From Chloroflexota bacterium (GTDB taxonomy: Bacteria > Chloroflexota > Dehalococcoidia > UBA2247 > RBG-13-53-26), in NCBI GenBank assembly GCA_016876035.1, contig VGOE01000012.1:1-45988 (forward strand): a stretch of DNA of 45,988 nucleotides, given 5' to 3'. The notes under the pieces were generated by a model that had not been told where the DNA came from, did not search any database, and saw only the letters and a list, made by a program, of their open reading frames with translations. The stretch's first letter is position 1, and every line of letters starts with the position of its first letter. Below are positions 24,168-32,939 of the stretch, one piece after another. A program made the position numbers and the translations under genes.

Positions 24168-25232
24168 ATGGAAATTGACCAACTGCTTAGGTTAGCAATG
24201 GGCAAGAGGGCTTCGGACCTGCATTTGAGAGTGGGTAGTTGTCCTGTGTTGCGTATAGATGATAAGCTCACACCACAGAACGATTTGCCGCAGATTACAA
24301 ACCATGAAGCTGAAAGACTGTTTGAGCAAATTACCACCCAAGAACAGCGAGACGCTTTCTCCAGAGATAAGGAATTAGATTTCGCATACACCCTCGAGGG
24401 GGTAGCCCGATTCCGGGTTAGCGTGTTATGGCAAAGAAAGACAATAAGTATTGCTTGCCGCATGGTGCCTCTTCAAGTCCCGACCATTGACGAACTGGAG
24501 CTACCCGAGATTTGCAAGGAGCTTATTCTCCAGCCGAAGGGGCTAATTCTGGTAACTGGTCCCACGGGGGTTGGAAAGTCTACTACTATGGCTGCCATGA
24601 TTCGTCATCTCAATGAGAATAGAGAGTGTAATGTGATTTCGATTGAAGACCCCATTGAATATCAGCACCCTCACGTCAAGTCCCTCATTGCTCAGCGAGA
24701 ACTTGGAGACGACACTAGATCTTTTTCTTCAGCGTTAGTCCATTCCCTTCGCCATGACCCCGATGTTATTGTTATTGGTGAGATGCGAGACTTGGACACC
24801 ATCGCTACGGCGATTACGGCGGCTGAGACTGGGCACTTAGTCATGAGCACGTTGCACACTTTCGATGCGCCACAGACCCTTGACCGTATGATTGATGTAT
24901 TTCCACCCTATCAACAAACCCAGATTAGACTACAACTATCACAAGCAATACTGGCAATATTGTCCCAGATTCTCGTACCGCGTGCTGAGGGCAAAGGCAG
25001 AATAGCTGCATTTGAGATTGTGATAGCCAACCCTGCTATTAGGACTCTTATACGTGAGAGCAGAACCTATGAAATCCCAAGCTACATGCAGCTCGGCGAC
25101 AACAGGAGTAACATGCAGACTATGGATCAAGCATTGGCAAGCCTGGTGAAGAAAGGTAAAATCACTCGAGAAGAAGCCACGATTAGATCCAGCGATCCGG
25201 AGAGACTAGAGAGGCTTCTTAGGACTTTATGA
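24168..25232 (+). CDS. pilT: PilT-family type IV pilus retraction ATPase
   Basis: The 354-residue hexameric secretion ATPase has the N-terminal PAS-like part with RASDLHLRVG, Walker A GPTGVGKST (131-139), the Asp-box region ISIEDPIEY, and Walker B VIVIGEMRDLDT. The His box is MSTLHT. The AIRTLIRE segment is the PilT retraction signature (AIRNLIRE), which separates it from PilB. PilT powers pilus retraction at the cytoplasmic face. No pilin, pilB, pilC or prepilin peptidase gene is in the window, so the gene is an orphan here. Its start has no clear Shine-Dalgarno sequence (CAGGGCT upstream). Confidence 0.9.
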   Translation: MEIDQLLRLAMGKRASDLHLRVGSCPVLRIDDKLTPQNDLPQITNHEAERLFEQITTQEQRDAFSRDKELDFAYTLEGVARFRVSVLWQRKTISIACRMVPLQVPTIDELELPEICKELILQPKGLILVTGPTGVGKSTTMAAMIRHLNENRECNVISIEDPIEYQHPHVKSLIAQRELGDDTRSFSSALVHSLRHDPDVIVIGEMRDLDTIATAITAAETGHLVMSTLHTFDAPQTLDRMIDVFPPYQQTQIRLQLSQAILAILSQILVPRAEGKGRIAAFEIVIANPAIRTLIRESRTYEIPSYMQLGDNRSNMQTMDQALASLVKKGKITREEATIRSSDPERLERLLRTL

Positions 25233-25319
25233 AAACTCGGCTGAGCACCTGTACTGTGTTAGTCCTGTTCTTATGAGTATTAGGCCTTTTCATTACAAGA
25301 GGCTGAGCTTGTCCGCCGT

Positions 25320-25661
25320 TTAGTGCATATTGAGATTTCCGATGAGGATGATGCTATCAGGCACCCTGTCTTCAAGCGAGCGGCAGCAGACGCGTCTCCA
25401 GGTGAAACTGTCCTTCACCTCTCTCAACAGCGCCTCGCATCCCAGTTCGTAACGAGGCTTGAGGTACATCATCCTGAGCTAGGTGGCTGTGGGAACGGTC
25501 GGCCTGCCCACTCGGGTTTAGAACCCCTCCCCGAAAGGGGCGAAGAACCGCTCATCATCCAGTATCCTATCAACCACAGCTAATTCCTGATCCATCTGGA
25601 AAAGCTCAGGCGGCAAGACCAATTCCCACGGGGACGGCTGGTCGTGACTCGAACTGAACAT
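25320..25661 (-). pseudogene. Decayed IS1182/IS5-like transposase fragment
   Basis: The minus-strand frame from the ATG at 25659-25661 reads as the N-terminus of an IS1182-type transposase: LPPELFQMDQELAVVDRIL, DDERFFAPF, a (TR)VGRPTVP(T) segment, LRMMYLKPRYELGCEAL and SFTWRRVCCRSL. Two in-frame stops interrupt it (TAA at 25518-25520 and TAG at 25479-25481). It ends at a stop soon after DRVPDS, well before the DDE catalytic core. The fragment is therefore an inactive relic. No terminal repeats are recognised. The rest of the 25233-25842 gap shows nothing else. Confidence 0.75.
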
Positions 25662-25842
25662 CGGCGATCCGTTTTTGCCCCCGACCACATCAGCTCCTCG
25701 TACAGCTGACCGAATTCGACTTTTTCAGAGAGACCTGAACCAATGGCACAGACGGAGGCAGAAGCATACCCTTCAGAAGATGGAGAAGCGGTGCACATGT
25801 CTTCAACCCTCAAGTTCGCAGCTTAACCTCCAGGTATCCCCC

Positions 25843-26895
25843 TCAAAGAATCAGCATGCAATCACCGAAGCTGTAGAAGCGGTATCGCTGCCTGATGGCT
25901 TCCTGGTAGGCACAGTCGATAAGCTCCTTGCTGGCAAAGGCGGATACCAGCATCAGCAACGTCGAGCGGGGAAGGTGAAAGTTGGTTATCAGGCAATCTA
26001 CCAGGCGAAACCTGTGTCCCGGCAGGATGAAGAGGTCCACCCAACCCCGAAAAGGCTTCAATATTCCAGATGCGCCGCTTGCCAGAGCGGCCTGCTCGAC
26101 TAACCTGACAGCCGTCGTCCCTACGCAGATAATGCGGCTGCCTCTGGCTGTGGCTGTGGCAATTTCAGTGGCTGCTTCGACGCCTATCTCTCCATATTCG
26201 CTGTGCAGGTGGTGCTGCCCCGGGTCTTCCACCCGGACAGGACGGAAGGAGTCCAGTCCCACATGCAGGGCAACAAAGGCGAGCCTGACCCCCTTGTTTT
26301 CTATCTGCTGAAGAAGCCGCGGCGTGAAGTGTAGGCCAGCAGTGGGTGCCGCTACACTCCCGCTTACCCTGGCGTACACCGTTTGGTAGCGCTCTGGATC
26401 CTCCAAGGGAGCATGAATATAAGGAGGCAGGGGGGCTTCCCCCAGCTCCTCCAGCATGGCTTCATCATCGAAGCGGATAGTCCTTAGGGACTGCTCTCCC
26501 CTCTCCAGCACCTCAATATCGACACTGGTTGGTGTGGAGCCTGCCACGGCTCTCTGCCCTTTAGCGGCGATCCTTATCTTGTCGCCCACCCCGATGCTCC
26601 TTGAAGGCCGCACCAGAGCTTCCCATAGACAGGGTTCCAGACGGCGGAGAAGCAGGATTTCGGCTTTTCCACTACCATCCCTCCACCCCCGTAACCGGGC
26701 GGGGATGACCCGGCTCTCGTTAAGCACGAGCACGTCGCCTGGATTGAGGAAATCGGCGATCTCAAAGAAGTGGCGATGTTCAATAGAGCCAGTGTCGCGG
26801 TGCAGAACCATCAGGCGGGAATGGTCTCGCGGCTCCACTGGCGTCTGAGCGATAAGCTCGGACGGAAGATGGTAGTCGAAGTCGCTGGTTCTCAT
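25843..26895 (-). CDS. queA: S-adenosylmethionine:tRNA ribosyltransferase-isomerase
   Basis: QueA adds the cyclopentene-ring precursor to 7-aminomethyl-7-deazaguanine in tRNA during queuosine synthesis. The 350-residue protein has FDYHLPSELIAQTPVEPRD at its start, VLNESRVIPARLRG, SVAAPTAGLHFTP, the HVGLDSFRPV segment and the C-terminal TNFHLPRSTLLMLVSAF, all family signatures. I set the start at ATG 26895 because the 23 codons upstream lack homologous character; the ribosome site is weak. It is downstream of fhs on the same strand but separated by 260 bases and a strong hairpin. Confidence 0.94.
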   Translation of the reverse strand: MRTSDFDYHLPSELIAQTPVEPRDHSRLMVLHRDTGSIEHRHFFEIADFLNPGDVLVLNESRVIPARLRGWRDGSGKAEILLLRRLEPCLWEALVRPSRSIGVGDKIRIAAKGQRAVAGSTPTSVDIEVLERGEQSLRTIRFDDEAMLEELGEAPLPPYIHAPLEDPERYQTVYARVSGSVAAPTAGLHFTPRLLQQIENKGVRLAFVALHVGLDSFRPVRVEDPGQHHLHSEYGEIGVEAATEIATATARGSRIICVGTTAVRLVEQAALASGASGILKPFRGWVDLFILPGHRFRLVDCLITNFHLPRSTLLMLVSAFASKELIDCAYQEAIRQRYRFYSFGDCMLIL

Positions 26896-27065
26896 CTCGC
26901 TACTGCACGCGGCCATCGGACAGCCCAAACTCATTGGGGGGTTAGGGTGACTGACGTCAGGCATTCTACTCGCTCACCCGAAATGATCCCTCCCTGCTTT
27001 AGGCTGTCAATATAGACTTTCAATGAGCATAAGGCAACTATTTGTGAGCCCTGGCATTACAAACT

Positions 27066-27097
27066 CATTAGGGGTAGTCTTCCGACTACCCCTAATG
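27066..27097 (-). terminator. 14-bp perfect hairpin downstream of fhs
   Basis: CATTAGGGGTAGTC (27066-27079) pairs perfectly with 27084-27097 around a four-base loop that reads GGAA on the minus strand. It lies 60 bases after the fhs stop. The U-run is poor, so it may act as a stable 3' end or Rho-independent-like terminator. It is symmetrical and could serve either strand. Confidence 0.55.
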
Positions 27098-27156
27098 TTG
27101 AACAACACAGCCCTTTCTTCACCACAACCCCAGGCCTCGAGGCCGCAGCACAGGGA

Positions 27157-28926
27157 CTAGAACAGTCCCCGCACCTTCCCTGTCTCCACGTCTATATCGA
27201 TTTTCCTGAATGCCGGGTCGGAGCTGGTCCCGGGCATCAGGCTCAGGCTGATGGTGCCGGCCATGGGGCAAAGGAACTTAGCACCGGAGAATAGCAAAAC
27301 ATCACGGATGGGAAGGGTCCAGCCCTGGGGCACACCCTTGCGGTCAGGCTGATGGGTCAAGCTCAGGTGCGTCTTCACCATCATCGTCGTGTACTCATCA
27401 TACATGGCATCTTTCTCAAACACCTTGGCCTTCTCCTCGGCCTCTGGTGACCAAGCGACGCCATCGGCTCCGTAGACTGTCTTGGCAATCTTCTCCACTC
27501 TGTCCCGTAGCTTCATCTCATTGGGATAAAGGAGCTTGAAGTCATTCTTGTCCTTGCAGGCTTCCATGACGGTATCAGCTAGCTCCAACGCGCCATCGCC
27601 GCCATTGGCCCAGTGGGACGAGAAAGCACAACGCGCTCCGGCCGCCTCGGCGGCCTTGCGCACCATGGCGATCTCCGCTGGAGTGTCAGTGTGGAAAGAG
27701 TTGATGCATACCACCGGGTTGATACCCGCGGTCTTAATGGTATTGATATGGTGCAACATGTTGCCGAGACCCTTCTCCAGGGTCTTCAGGTCTTCCTTCG
27801 TGTAGGCGTCGGGCAAAGGCAGGCCAGCGACCACCTTTGGCCCACCACCATGCATCTTCAAAGCCCTGATGGTGGCCACCAGTACGGCTACATGCGGTTT
27901 GAGGCCGCTCAGACGGCACTTGACATTCCAGAACTTCTCAAAGCCGATATCGGCCGCGAAGCCGCTCTCGGTGACAACAAAGTCAGCCATCTTTAGAGCC
28001 AGGCGGTCGGCTATGATTGAGTTTTGGCCCACGGCAATATTGGCGAAGGGCCCGGCATGCACCAAAACGGGCTGATACTCCACCGTACTGCACAGGGTGG
28101 GGTTGATGGCGTTGCGCATGAAAGCAGTCATGGCGCCACCCACCTCCAGGTCACCGGTGGTAACTGGTTTGCCCTTCTTATCATAGGCCAGGGTAATTTT
28201 GTCCATTCTTTCCCGCAGGTCCTTCAGGTCTCTGACAATGGCCAGCATGGCCATGATCTCAGAGCTTACCGCGATGCCGAACTTCGACTGCATGGTGTAA
28301 CCATCCATGCGACCGCCAAGGCCGATGATGATATTGCGCAGACTCTGGGCACAGAAATCCATTATCCAGCCGAACTCCACCCTGGTGGGATCAACATCCA
28401 GGCGGCGCATCTTGGTAAGCCGTTGCAGTTGCTCGTCATCGTAGTTGCGCTCGTGCATCATCCTGGAGGTAAGAGCCACCATAGCCAGGTTATGGGCGTT
28501 CATGAGGTCATTAATGTCACCGGTGAGGCCCATGGAGAACTCAGTCATGGGGATGAGCAGCGCGTTACCACCGCCAGCAGCGGTGCCTTTGATGTTCATC
28601 GTTGGGCCGCCCGAAGGCTGGCGAATACAACCGAGCACATTTTGCTTGCGCTTGCCCAGGCCTTCCACCAGACCCAGCAAGCTGGTTGTTTTGCCCTCAC
28701 CCAGTGGCGTGGGGGTGATAGCCGTGACATCGATATACTTGCCGTCAGGCCTGCTCTTGAGGCGCTCGATGATTTTCAGGAAATCGAGCTTACCTATCCT
28801 CCCGTAGGGAATGACCTCACCCTTTTGCAGCCCCAGTTTTTGCTGCCATTCCCCGGGAGTTGGCATCTTCTCTTCTGCCACTTCTGCGATTTGCCAGTCT
28901 GCCATCTTTGTTGCATCGTATGCCAC
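27157..28926 (-). CDS. fhs: Formate--tetrahydrofolate ligase
   Basis: This enzyme makes 10-formyl-THF from formate, THF and ATP, and is the entry step of the methyl branch of acetogenic-type C1 metabolism. The 589-residue product has the ATP loop [12 protein letters not shown] (about 71-82), the [14 protein letters not shown] segment, FTHFS signatures around [12 protein letters not shown] and [21 protein letters not shown], and a standard C-terminus. The start is best placed at the GTG (28926) five bases after GGAGG; an in-frame GTG six bases earlier overlaps the ribosome site. It follows folD by about 105 bases, a gap holding a TGGCATCATGCCA palindrome (28963-28975). Confidence 0.95.
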   Translation of the reverse strand: MAYDATKMADWQIAEVAEEKMPTPGEWQQKLGLQKGEVIPYGRIGKLDFLKIIERLKSRPDGKYIDVTAITPTPLGEGKTTSLLGLVEGLGKRKQNVLGCIRQPSGGPTMNIKGTAAGGGNALLIPMTEFSMGLTGDINDLMNAHNLAMVALTSRMMHERNYDDEQLQRLTKMRRLDVDPTRVEFGWIMDFCAQSLRNIIIGLGGRMDGYTMQSKFGIAVSSEIMAMLAIVRDLKDLRERMDKITLAYDKKGKPVTTGDLEVGGAMTAFMRNAINPTLCSTVEYQPVLVHAGPFANIAVGQNSIIADRLALKMADFVVTESGFAADIGFEKFWNVKCRLSGLKPHVAVLVATIRALKMHGGGPKVVAGLPLPDAYTKEDLKTLEKGLGNMLHHINTIKTAGINPVVCINSFHTDTPAEIAMVRKAAEAAGARCAFSSHWANGGDGALELADTVMEACKDKNDFKLLYPNEMKLRDRVEKIAKTVYGADGVAWSPEAEEKAKVFEKDAMYDEYTTMMVKTHLSLTHQPDRKGVPQGWTLPIRDVLLFSGAKFLCPMAGTISLSLMPGTSSDPAFRKIDIDVETGKVRGLF

Positions 28927-29031
28927 AAACACCTCCTTAATTCATCTTCTAGTATTTTTCTATGGCATCATGCCACATACCACGTTGGTATTTACCACCA
29001 CCCCCTCCAGATAGGTCTCTCTGCTAAGTTA

Positions 29032-29913
29032 CTATTTTGCCTGCATCTCTGCTGCCCTGACCGTGTTAGCCATCAGCATGGTAACGGTCATGGGGCCGAC
29101 ACCTCCTGGTACTGGTGTGATGGCTTTCGCCTTCTGACTGGCGGCATCAAAGTCTACATCCCCCACCAGCCTGAATCCGGCTTTCTTGGTGGGGTCGGGA
29201 ATACGGTTTACCCCAACGTCAATCACCACGGCCCCTTCTTTGATCATGTCCGCCGTTATCACCCTGGGAGCGCCCATGGCAGCGATTACGATATCTCCCA
29301 GTCTGACAATGGAGGCCATATTCTTCGTTCCCGTATGCACCACAGTTACGGTGGCGTTGGCCCCCTTCTGTTTTTGCATCAGGATAGCCATCACCGGCTT
29401 GCCCACTATGTTGCTCCGCCCGCAGACCACCACGTGCTTCCCTTCAGGGCTGTTCCCGCTGCGAACCAGTAGCTCCTGGACACCGTGTGGCGTGCAAGGC
29501 ATGAAATAGGGATTACCTATGAGCAGTTTCCCGACGTTGACCGGATGGAAGCCATCCACGTCTTTCTTAGGATCGATAGCATCCAGGACATTGTCAGCAT
29601 TGATGTGCTTTGGCAAGGGGAGCTGCACCAGGATGCCATGGAACTTGGGGTCCTTGTTCAACTCCTGTACTTTGGCCAAGAGTTGCTTCTCTGTCGTGTT
29701 TTCGGGATATACTGTTGTCTCGGAGTAGATTCCCAGTTCCTCGCTGGCCTTGGTCTTACCAGATACATAGGACACTGAGGCTGGGGCCTCCCCTACCCGC
29801 ACCATGGCCAGCCCCGGGGTTATTCCCTTCTTTCTGAGCTCCTTTACCTTCTGGGCCAACTCAGCACGGATCTCTTCAGCAACCTTAGTACCACTTATTA
29901 TCTCTGCCACCAT
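29032..29913 (-). CDS. folD: Methylenetetrahydrofolate dehydrogenase / methenyl-THF cyclohydrolase
   Basis: The 293-residue bifunctional C1 enzyme converts 5,10-methylene-THF to 10-formyl-THF with NAD(P). Visible hallmarks are Tyr49 and Lys53 in SYVSGKTKASEELGI, GILVQLPLPKHI, CTPHG, the nucleotide-binding VVVCGRSNIVGKPV, and TPVPGGVGPMTVTML. The ribosome site GGAGG lies six bases before the ATG. With fhs downstream it interconverts formate and methylene-THF. The predicted promoter lies about 290 bases upstream, leaving an unusually long leader. Confidence 0.95.
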   Translation of the reverse strand: MVAEIISGTKVAEEIRAELAQKVKELRKKGITPGLAMVRVGEAPASVSYVSGKTKASEELGIYSETTVYPENTTEKQLLAKVQELNKDPKFHGILVQLPLPKHINADNVLDAIDPKKDVDGFHPVNVGKLLIGNPYFMPCTPHGVQELLVRSGNSPEGKHVVVCGRSNIVGKPVMAILMQKQKGANATVTVVHTGTKNMASIVRLGDIVIAAMGAPRVITADMIKEGAVVIDVGVNRIPDPTKKAGFRLVGDVDFDAASQKAKAITPVPGGVGPMTVTMLMANTVRAAEMQAK

Positions 29914-30201
29914 AGATCACCTCCTTGTATGATCTTGCCTCGAATAGCAGTTCGAGCCTCGCTTTGTAAACACCCCCTAGATCACTATCCGTACTTTGCC
30001 ACTGCACACGGTCTCCGCTCATGGATGGTCGAAAGGCGAAGACTGGCCATCCCCCGGATATGATCAGGGTATGGCTAAATGAAAGACAACGCATCGACCA
30101 GGGAGAGGAAAAGGGGAAAAGAGGAAATACCAGAAATGAGACAACAACCAGAAGTGTGGACAAACGCTACCTGCACTACCTTTTCCTCAAACCATAACCG
30201 A

Positions 30202-30231
30202 ATTATATCATTCGTAACACAAACACTGCAA
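30202..30231 (-). promoter_or_regulatory. Promoter of folD-fhs
   Basis: On the minus strand TTGCAG (30226-30231), an 18-base spacer and a perfect TATAAT (30202-30207). It would produce a leader of about 280 bases. The leader (29914-30195) has no gene and does not match a riboswitch class I recognise, including the THF riboswitch. Confidence 0.5.
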
Positions 30232-30253
30232 GCCCGCCCGGCCGGGTAGCACC

Positions 30254-30283
30254 TTGTCAACACAAGCAGCGCTGACATATAAT
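30254..30283 (+). promoter_or_regulatory. Promoter of argJ
   Basis: TTGTCA (30254-30259, five of six), an 18-base spacer and a perfect TATAAT (30278-30283). The expected start site near 30290 leaves only four or five bases before the argJ ATG. It is divergent from the folD promoter 22 bases away. Confidence 0.7.
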
Positions 30284-30294
30284 TTGCACTGCCT

Positions 30295-31521
30295 ATGAAG
30301 CCAGGGATGTCCAGATGCACGCCTATTCCCGATGGAACGGTCACCTCACCAGAGGGTTTCCTGGCCGGTGCTCATTATTGTGGGATCAAGACCCGGGGAA
30401 ATGGTGCTTTAGATCTGGCTATCCTTTACTCAGAGGTTCCGTGCGTCGCAGCGGGCGTCTTTACCACCAACAAGGTCAAAGCGGCTCCCGTCCTCCTGTC
30501 ACAAGACAGTTTAACCGCCGGCATAGCACAGGCAGTAGTAGTCAATTCAGGCTGTGCCAATGCTTGCACCGGACGCCAGGGACTGGCTGACTGCGCTGAG
30601 ATGGCTGACCTGGCTGCCAGGAAGCTGGGAATACCGCCGCAGGCAGTGCTGGTGGCCAGCACCGGCGTGATCGGTGTGCCTTTAGCTATGGAACGCATCC
30701 GCAGTGGAATTGAGGCGATCGCTCTCTCCCGCGAAGGAGGACACCAACTAGCGAAGGCAATCATGACCACTGATACTTTTCCCAAAGAAATAGCTGTCAG
30801 CGTTAGAATTGGCGGAAAGGACGTCACCATTGGGGGTGTGGCCAAGGGGGCGGGGATGATTCACCCCGACATGGCTACTCTGCTATCATTTATTACCGCT
30901 AACGTCGCTTTGGATGCTGCGCTGGCACGAGCCGCCTTGCGACAGGCTGTGGATGATTCGTTCAATATGATTTCGGTTGACGGTGATACCAGCACCAATG
31001 ACACGGTATTGTTGCTCGCCAGCGGGCTGGCCGGCAATGAGCCGCTCCGGGCTGGTACACCCGAGGCGGCATTGTTTCAGGATGCACTTGGCCAGGTCTG
31101 CCTCTATCTGGCCAAGTGCATCGCCCGTGATGGAGAGGGGGCGACCAAGCTTTTCGAAGTCAAGGTTGAAGGGGCTGTTACTCTGAGGGAGGCTCGCCTC
31201 GCTGCCCGTACCATAACCAGCTCTCCCCTGGTAAAGGCCGCACTGCACGGGAGTGATCCCAACTGGGGCCGGATCATGGCTGCCCTGGGTCGAAGTGGGG
31301 CTGAGATAGACCCGTCGCAGGTTGAGCTGTACCTAAAGGAGTTGTGTCTTCTGAGAGCGGGGTGCCCCGTGCCTTTTGACCAGGCGGAGGCGAGGAAGAT
31401 GCTCAGCGAGGCTGAGGTTCAGATCAGGGTGTGCCTCAACTTGGGCAGAGAATCGGCGACTGCTTGGGGTTGCGACCTATCAGAGGAGTATGTGACCATT
31501 AACAGCGCCTACGTCACCTAA
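30295..31521 (+). CDS. argJ: Bifunctional glutamate N-acetyltransferase / ornithine acetyltransferase
   Basis: ArgJ recycles the acetyl group from N-acetylornithine to glutamate in arginine synthesis. The 408-residue proenzyme has the self-cleavage site GMIHPDMATLLSF, with nucleophile Thr195 after Ala194. It also has NSGCANACTG and the C-terminal GSDPNWGRIMAALGRSGAE segment. The strong TATAAT box just upstream implies a nearly leaderless mRNA; if so, translation may begin at the first ATG or at the ATG at 30307 (Met5). It ends with a four-base convergent overlap with the DUF1284 gene. argB lies 2.6 kb further on, beyond a minus-strand block. Confidence 0.95.
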   Translation: MKPGMSRCTPIPDGTVTSPEGFLAGAHYCGIKTRGNGALDLAILYSEVPCVAAGVFTTNKVKAAPVLLSQDSLTAGIAQAVVVNSGCANACTGRQGLADCAEMADLAARKLGIPPQAVLVASTGVIGVPLAMERIRSGIEAIALSREGGHQLAKAIMTTDTFPKEIAVSVRIGGKDVTIGGVAKGAGMIHPDMATLLSFITANVALDAALARAALRQAVDDSFNMISVDGDTSTNDTVLLLASGLAGNEPLRAGTPEAALFQDALGQVCLYLAKCIARDGEGATKLFEVKVEGAVTLREARLAARTITSSPLVKAALHGSDPNWGRIMAALGRSGAEIDPSQVELYLKELCLLRAGCPVPFDQAEARKMLSEAEVQIRVCLNLGRESATAWGCDLSEEYVTINSAYVT

Positions 31522-31916
31522 AGGCCGCAATAGGCTCTCCACCGGCACATGCGGCACAGGCGATAAGGCCATTTGTCAGCGATCACAGACCGCCATTGGC
31601 TGACCTTCAAAGTCTCTCCGTAGGACTTCTCCAAATCACCGAGTAGGAAATCATCTACTCTCCTGACCATCTCCTCCTTGATGTGCGGGCTATCGCATTG
31701 GCCTTCAATACAGGAAGGACAGGCCCGGCAGACATCGTCCACACCCTCGATGACGGTCACAGCTAGATCAAGGTCAGACATTAGTTTTTGCTTTACTTCC
31801 GTTAAAACCTGAAGGAATTTGCGGTTCAGATTATCGCTGTCAAAGCTAAGAAATGGCATGCAGCATATATGGTGGGGACGTAGTTTCAACAGCTTGTCGT
31901 GATGTTTATCAGGCAT
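31518..31916 (-). CDS. DUF1284-family Cys-rich protein
   Basis: The 132-residue protein starts with LRPHHICCM, has VDDVCRACPSC and CDSPH in the middle and CRMCRWRAYC at the end. This is the pattern of DUF1284 proteins, which likely bind an iron-sulfur cluster or other metal and have no known function. It lies 83 bases after the toroid-protein gene on the same strand. It may therefore be read from the fluoride-riboswitch promoter. Its stop overlaps the end of argJ on the other strand by four bases. Confidence 0.75.
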   Translation of the reverse strand: MPDKHHDKLLKLRPHHICCMPFLSFDSDNLNRKFLQVLTEVKQKLMSDLDLAVTVIEGVDDVCRACPSCIEGQCDSPHIKEEMVRRVDDFLLGDLEKSYGETLKVSQWRSVIADKWPYRLCRMCRWRAYCGL

Positions 31917-31999
31917 TTTCGAATTTCTTTAGCCGCAGACTATTATAGCACGCCGGGGGTACTGCTATCACAGGGATAATGGTTCTTGAAATATCTTCG

Positions 32000-32890
32000 T
32001 TATCCTCTGATATTAATATCATATAGGATGGCAACTGCATAAAAGGTATATTCCAGAGTGGGAATTCCCATGATTGTGGTACGTGCAAAGCCACCGTTCG
32101 CCCTTTGGCACGCCATAACAAACCTCGTAATCCTTTCAGGGACGTTCGACTTCTCACCCGCGTTGGCCAGGCCCTTAATGAGCCAAAACAGGTTTTCAAT
32201 GAAGTCTACCTGCCCCTTGGCGAAGTTCGCCTGCCACCTGTTCTCTCTATCCCTCAGGTAATCTCTGGTGCTGGTAAGCCTGGGAATCTCTATCCCCAAT
32301 ACCTTGTGGATTTCTGTAGCATAGAAAGTTGAGGCCAAAGTCGAGTGTCCTTCTCTGCCGTATCCTCCATCCTGGTTTAGCAGACTGGAAACAAAAGAGA
32401 TGACTTTCTGTTCATCAAGATCAGTGCCAAGAGTCTTCAGGGTTCTTACGGCGCGATAGGTATCTTCCAGTTCCGAAGGCACTTCTACGTCTATGTTATC
32501 GACAGCGCCAAAGCCCCCTGCCTTATTCTGAAGATACCTTACCCTCTGAGCGTGATCCTTCAGGCTAGGGACCATTTTCTGACCAAGGTCATTCATGACC
32601 TCAACGGCAGCAAAGATCTCACCCAGACTATACAGTGAACTATTCTTCGCCCGATGGAGAAAGTAATCCACGATAGCCGAAGTATGCCGGGGCTCTTCAC
32701 CAATTATGTGAAGGCTCTTGACAGCGAAGTAGGTGTCCCTGGCACTTGAAGGCGGCACGCGGGCAAAGAAGAAGCCACCGTCTTCCAATTGGCAACTCTT
32801 TATGTACTCTGCTATCTGCTGGCGCAGAGGATAGGTAAGATAACGCACATTGTATCCACCGCGCTGTATATTGTTCCGTTCACGATCCAT
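32000..32890 (-). CDS. Prenyltransferase/squalene-cyclase-type alpha-toroid repeat protein
   Basis: The protein has about 296 residues built of repeats with the Q-x-x-DGGF signature seen in protein prenyltransferase beta subunits and terpene cyclases: QLEDGGFFFA, NKAGGFGAVD, NQDGGYGREG and QRANGGFART. No signal peptide or membrane segment is seen, and the DxDD cyclase motif is not obvious, so catalysis is uncertain. An upstream in-frame ATG at 32926 lies inside the terminator loop of the riboswitch, so I place the start at ATG 32890; a GTG at 32848 after GGTGG is also plausible. Its leader carries a fluoride-type riboswitch, which is unusual for this family. Confidence 0.75.
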   Translation of the reverse strand: MDRERNNIQRGGYNVRYLTYPLRQQIAEYIKSCQLEDGGFFFARVPPSSARDTYFAVKSLHIIGEEPRHTSAIVDYFLHRAKNSSLYSLGEIFAAVEVMNDLGQKMVPSLKDHAQRVRYLQNKAGGFGAVDNIDVEVPSELEDTYRAVRTLKTLGTDLDEQKVISFVSSLLNQDGGYGREGHSTLASTFYATEIHKVLGIEIPRLTSTRDYLRDRENRWQANFAKGQVDFIENLFWLIKGLANAGEKSNVPERITRFVMACQRANGGFARTTIMGIPTLEYTFYAVAILYDINIRG

Positions 32891-32895
32891 ATAAA

Positions 32896-32939
32896 TTAAT
32901 AAGCTTCTACTCCAATATTTCCACATTTGGGTAGAAGCT
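32896..32939 (-). terminator. Riboswitch-linked terminator hairpin
   Basis: On the minus strand AGCTTCTAC (32931-32939) pairs with GTAGAAGCT (32902-32910). The stem extends with TTGG/CCAA around an 11-base loop and is followed by U-rich TTATTAATTT. The 5' arm is the same stretch that closes the upstream aptamer, so ligand binding and terminator formation should be mutually exclusive. Confidence 0.7.

Noticed and set aside
28024-29472. A 482-codon plus-strand open frame
   Set aside because: It is antisense to fhs and folD, which have clear family motifs and ribosome sites. Its His/Ser-rich translation has no recognisable domain.
29914-30201. THF riboswitch ahead of folD
   Set aside because: The leader lacks the conserved THF-aptamer blocks I know. 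Only the long leader itself is reported.
32890-32926. ATG at 32926 as the start of the toroid protein
   Set aside because: It lies in the loop of the riboswitch terminator and lacks a ribosome site. A start after the terminator (32890 or 32848) fits better.
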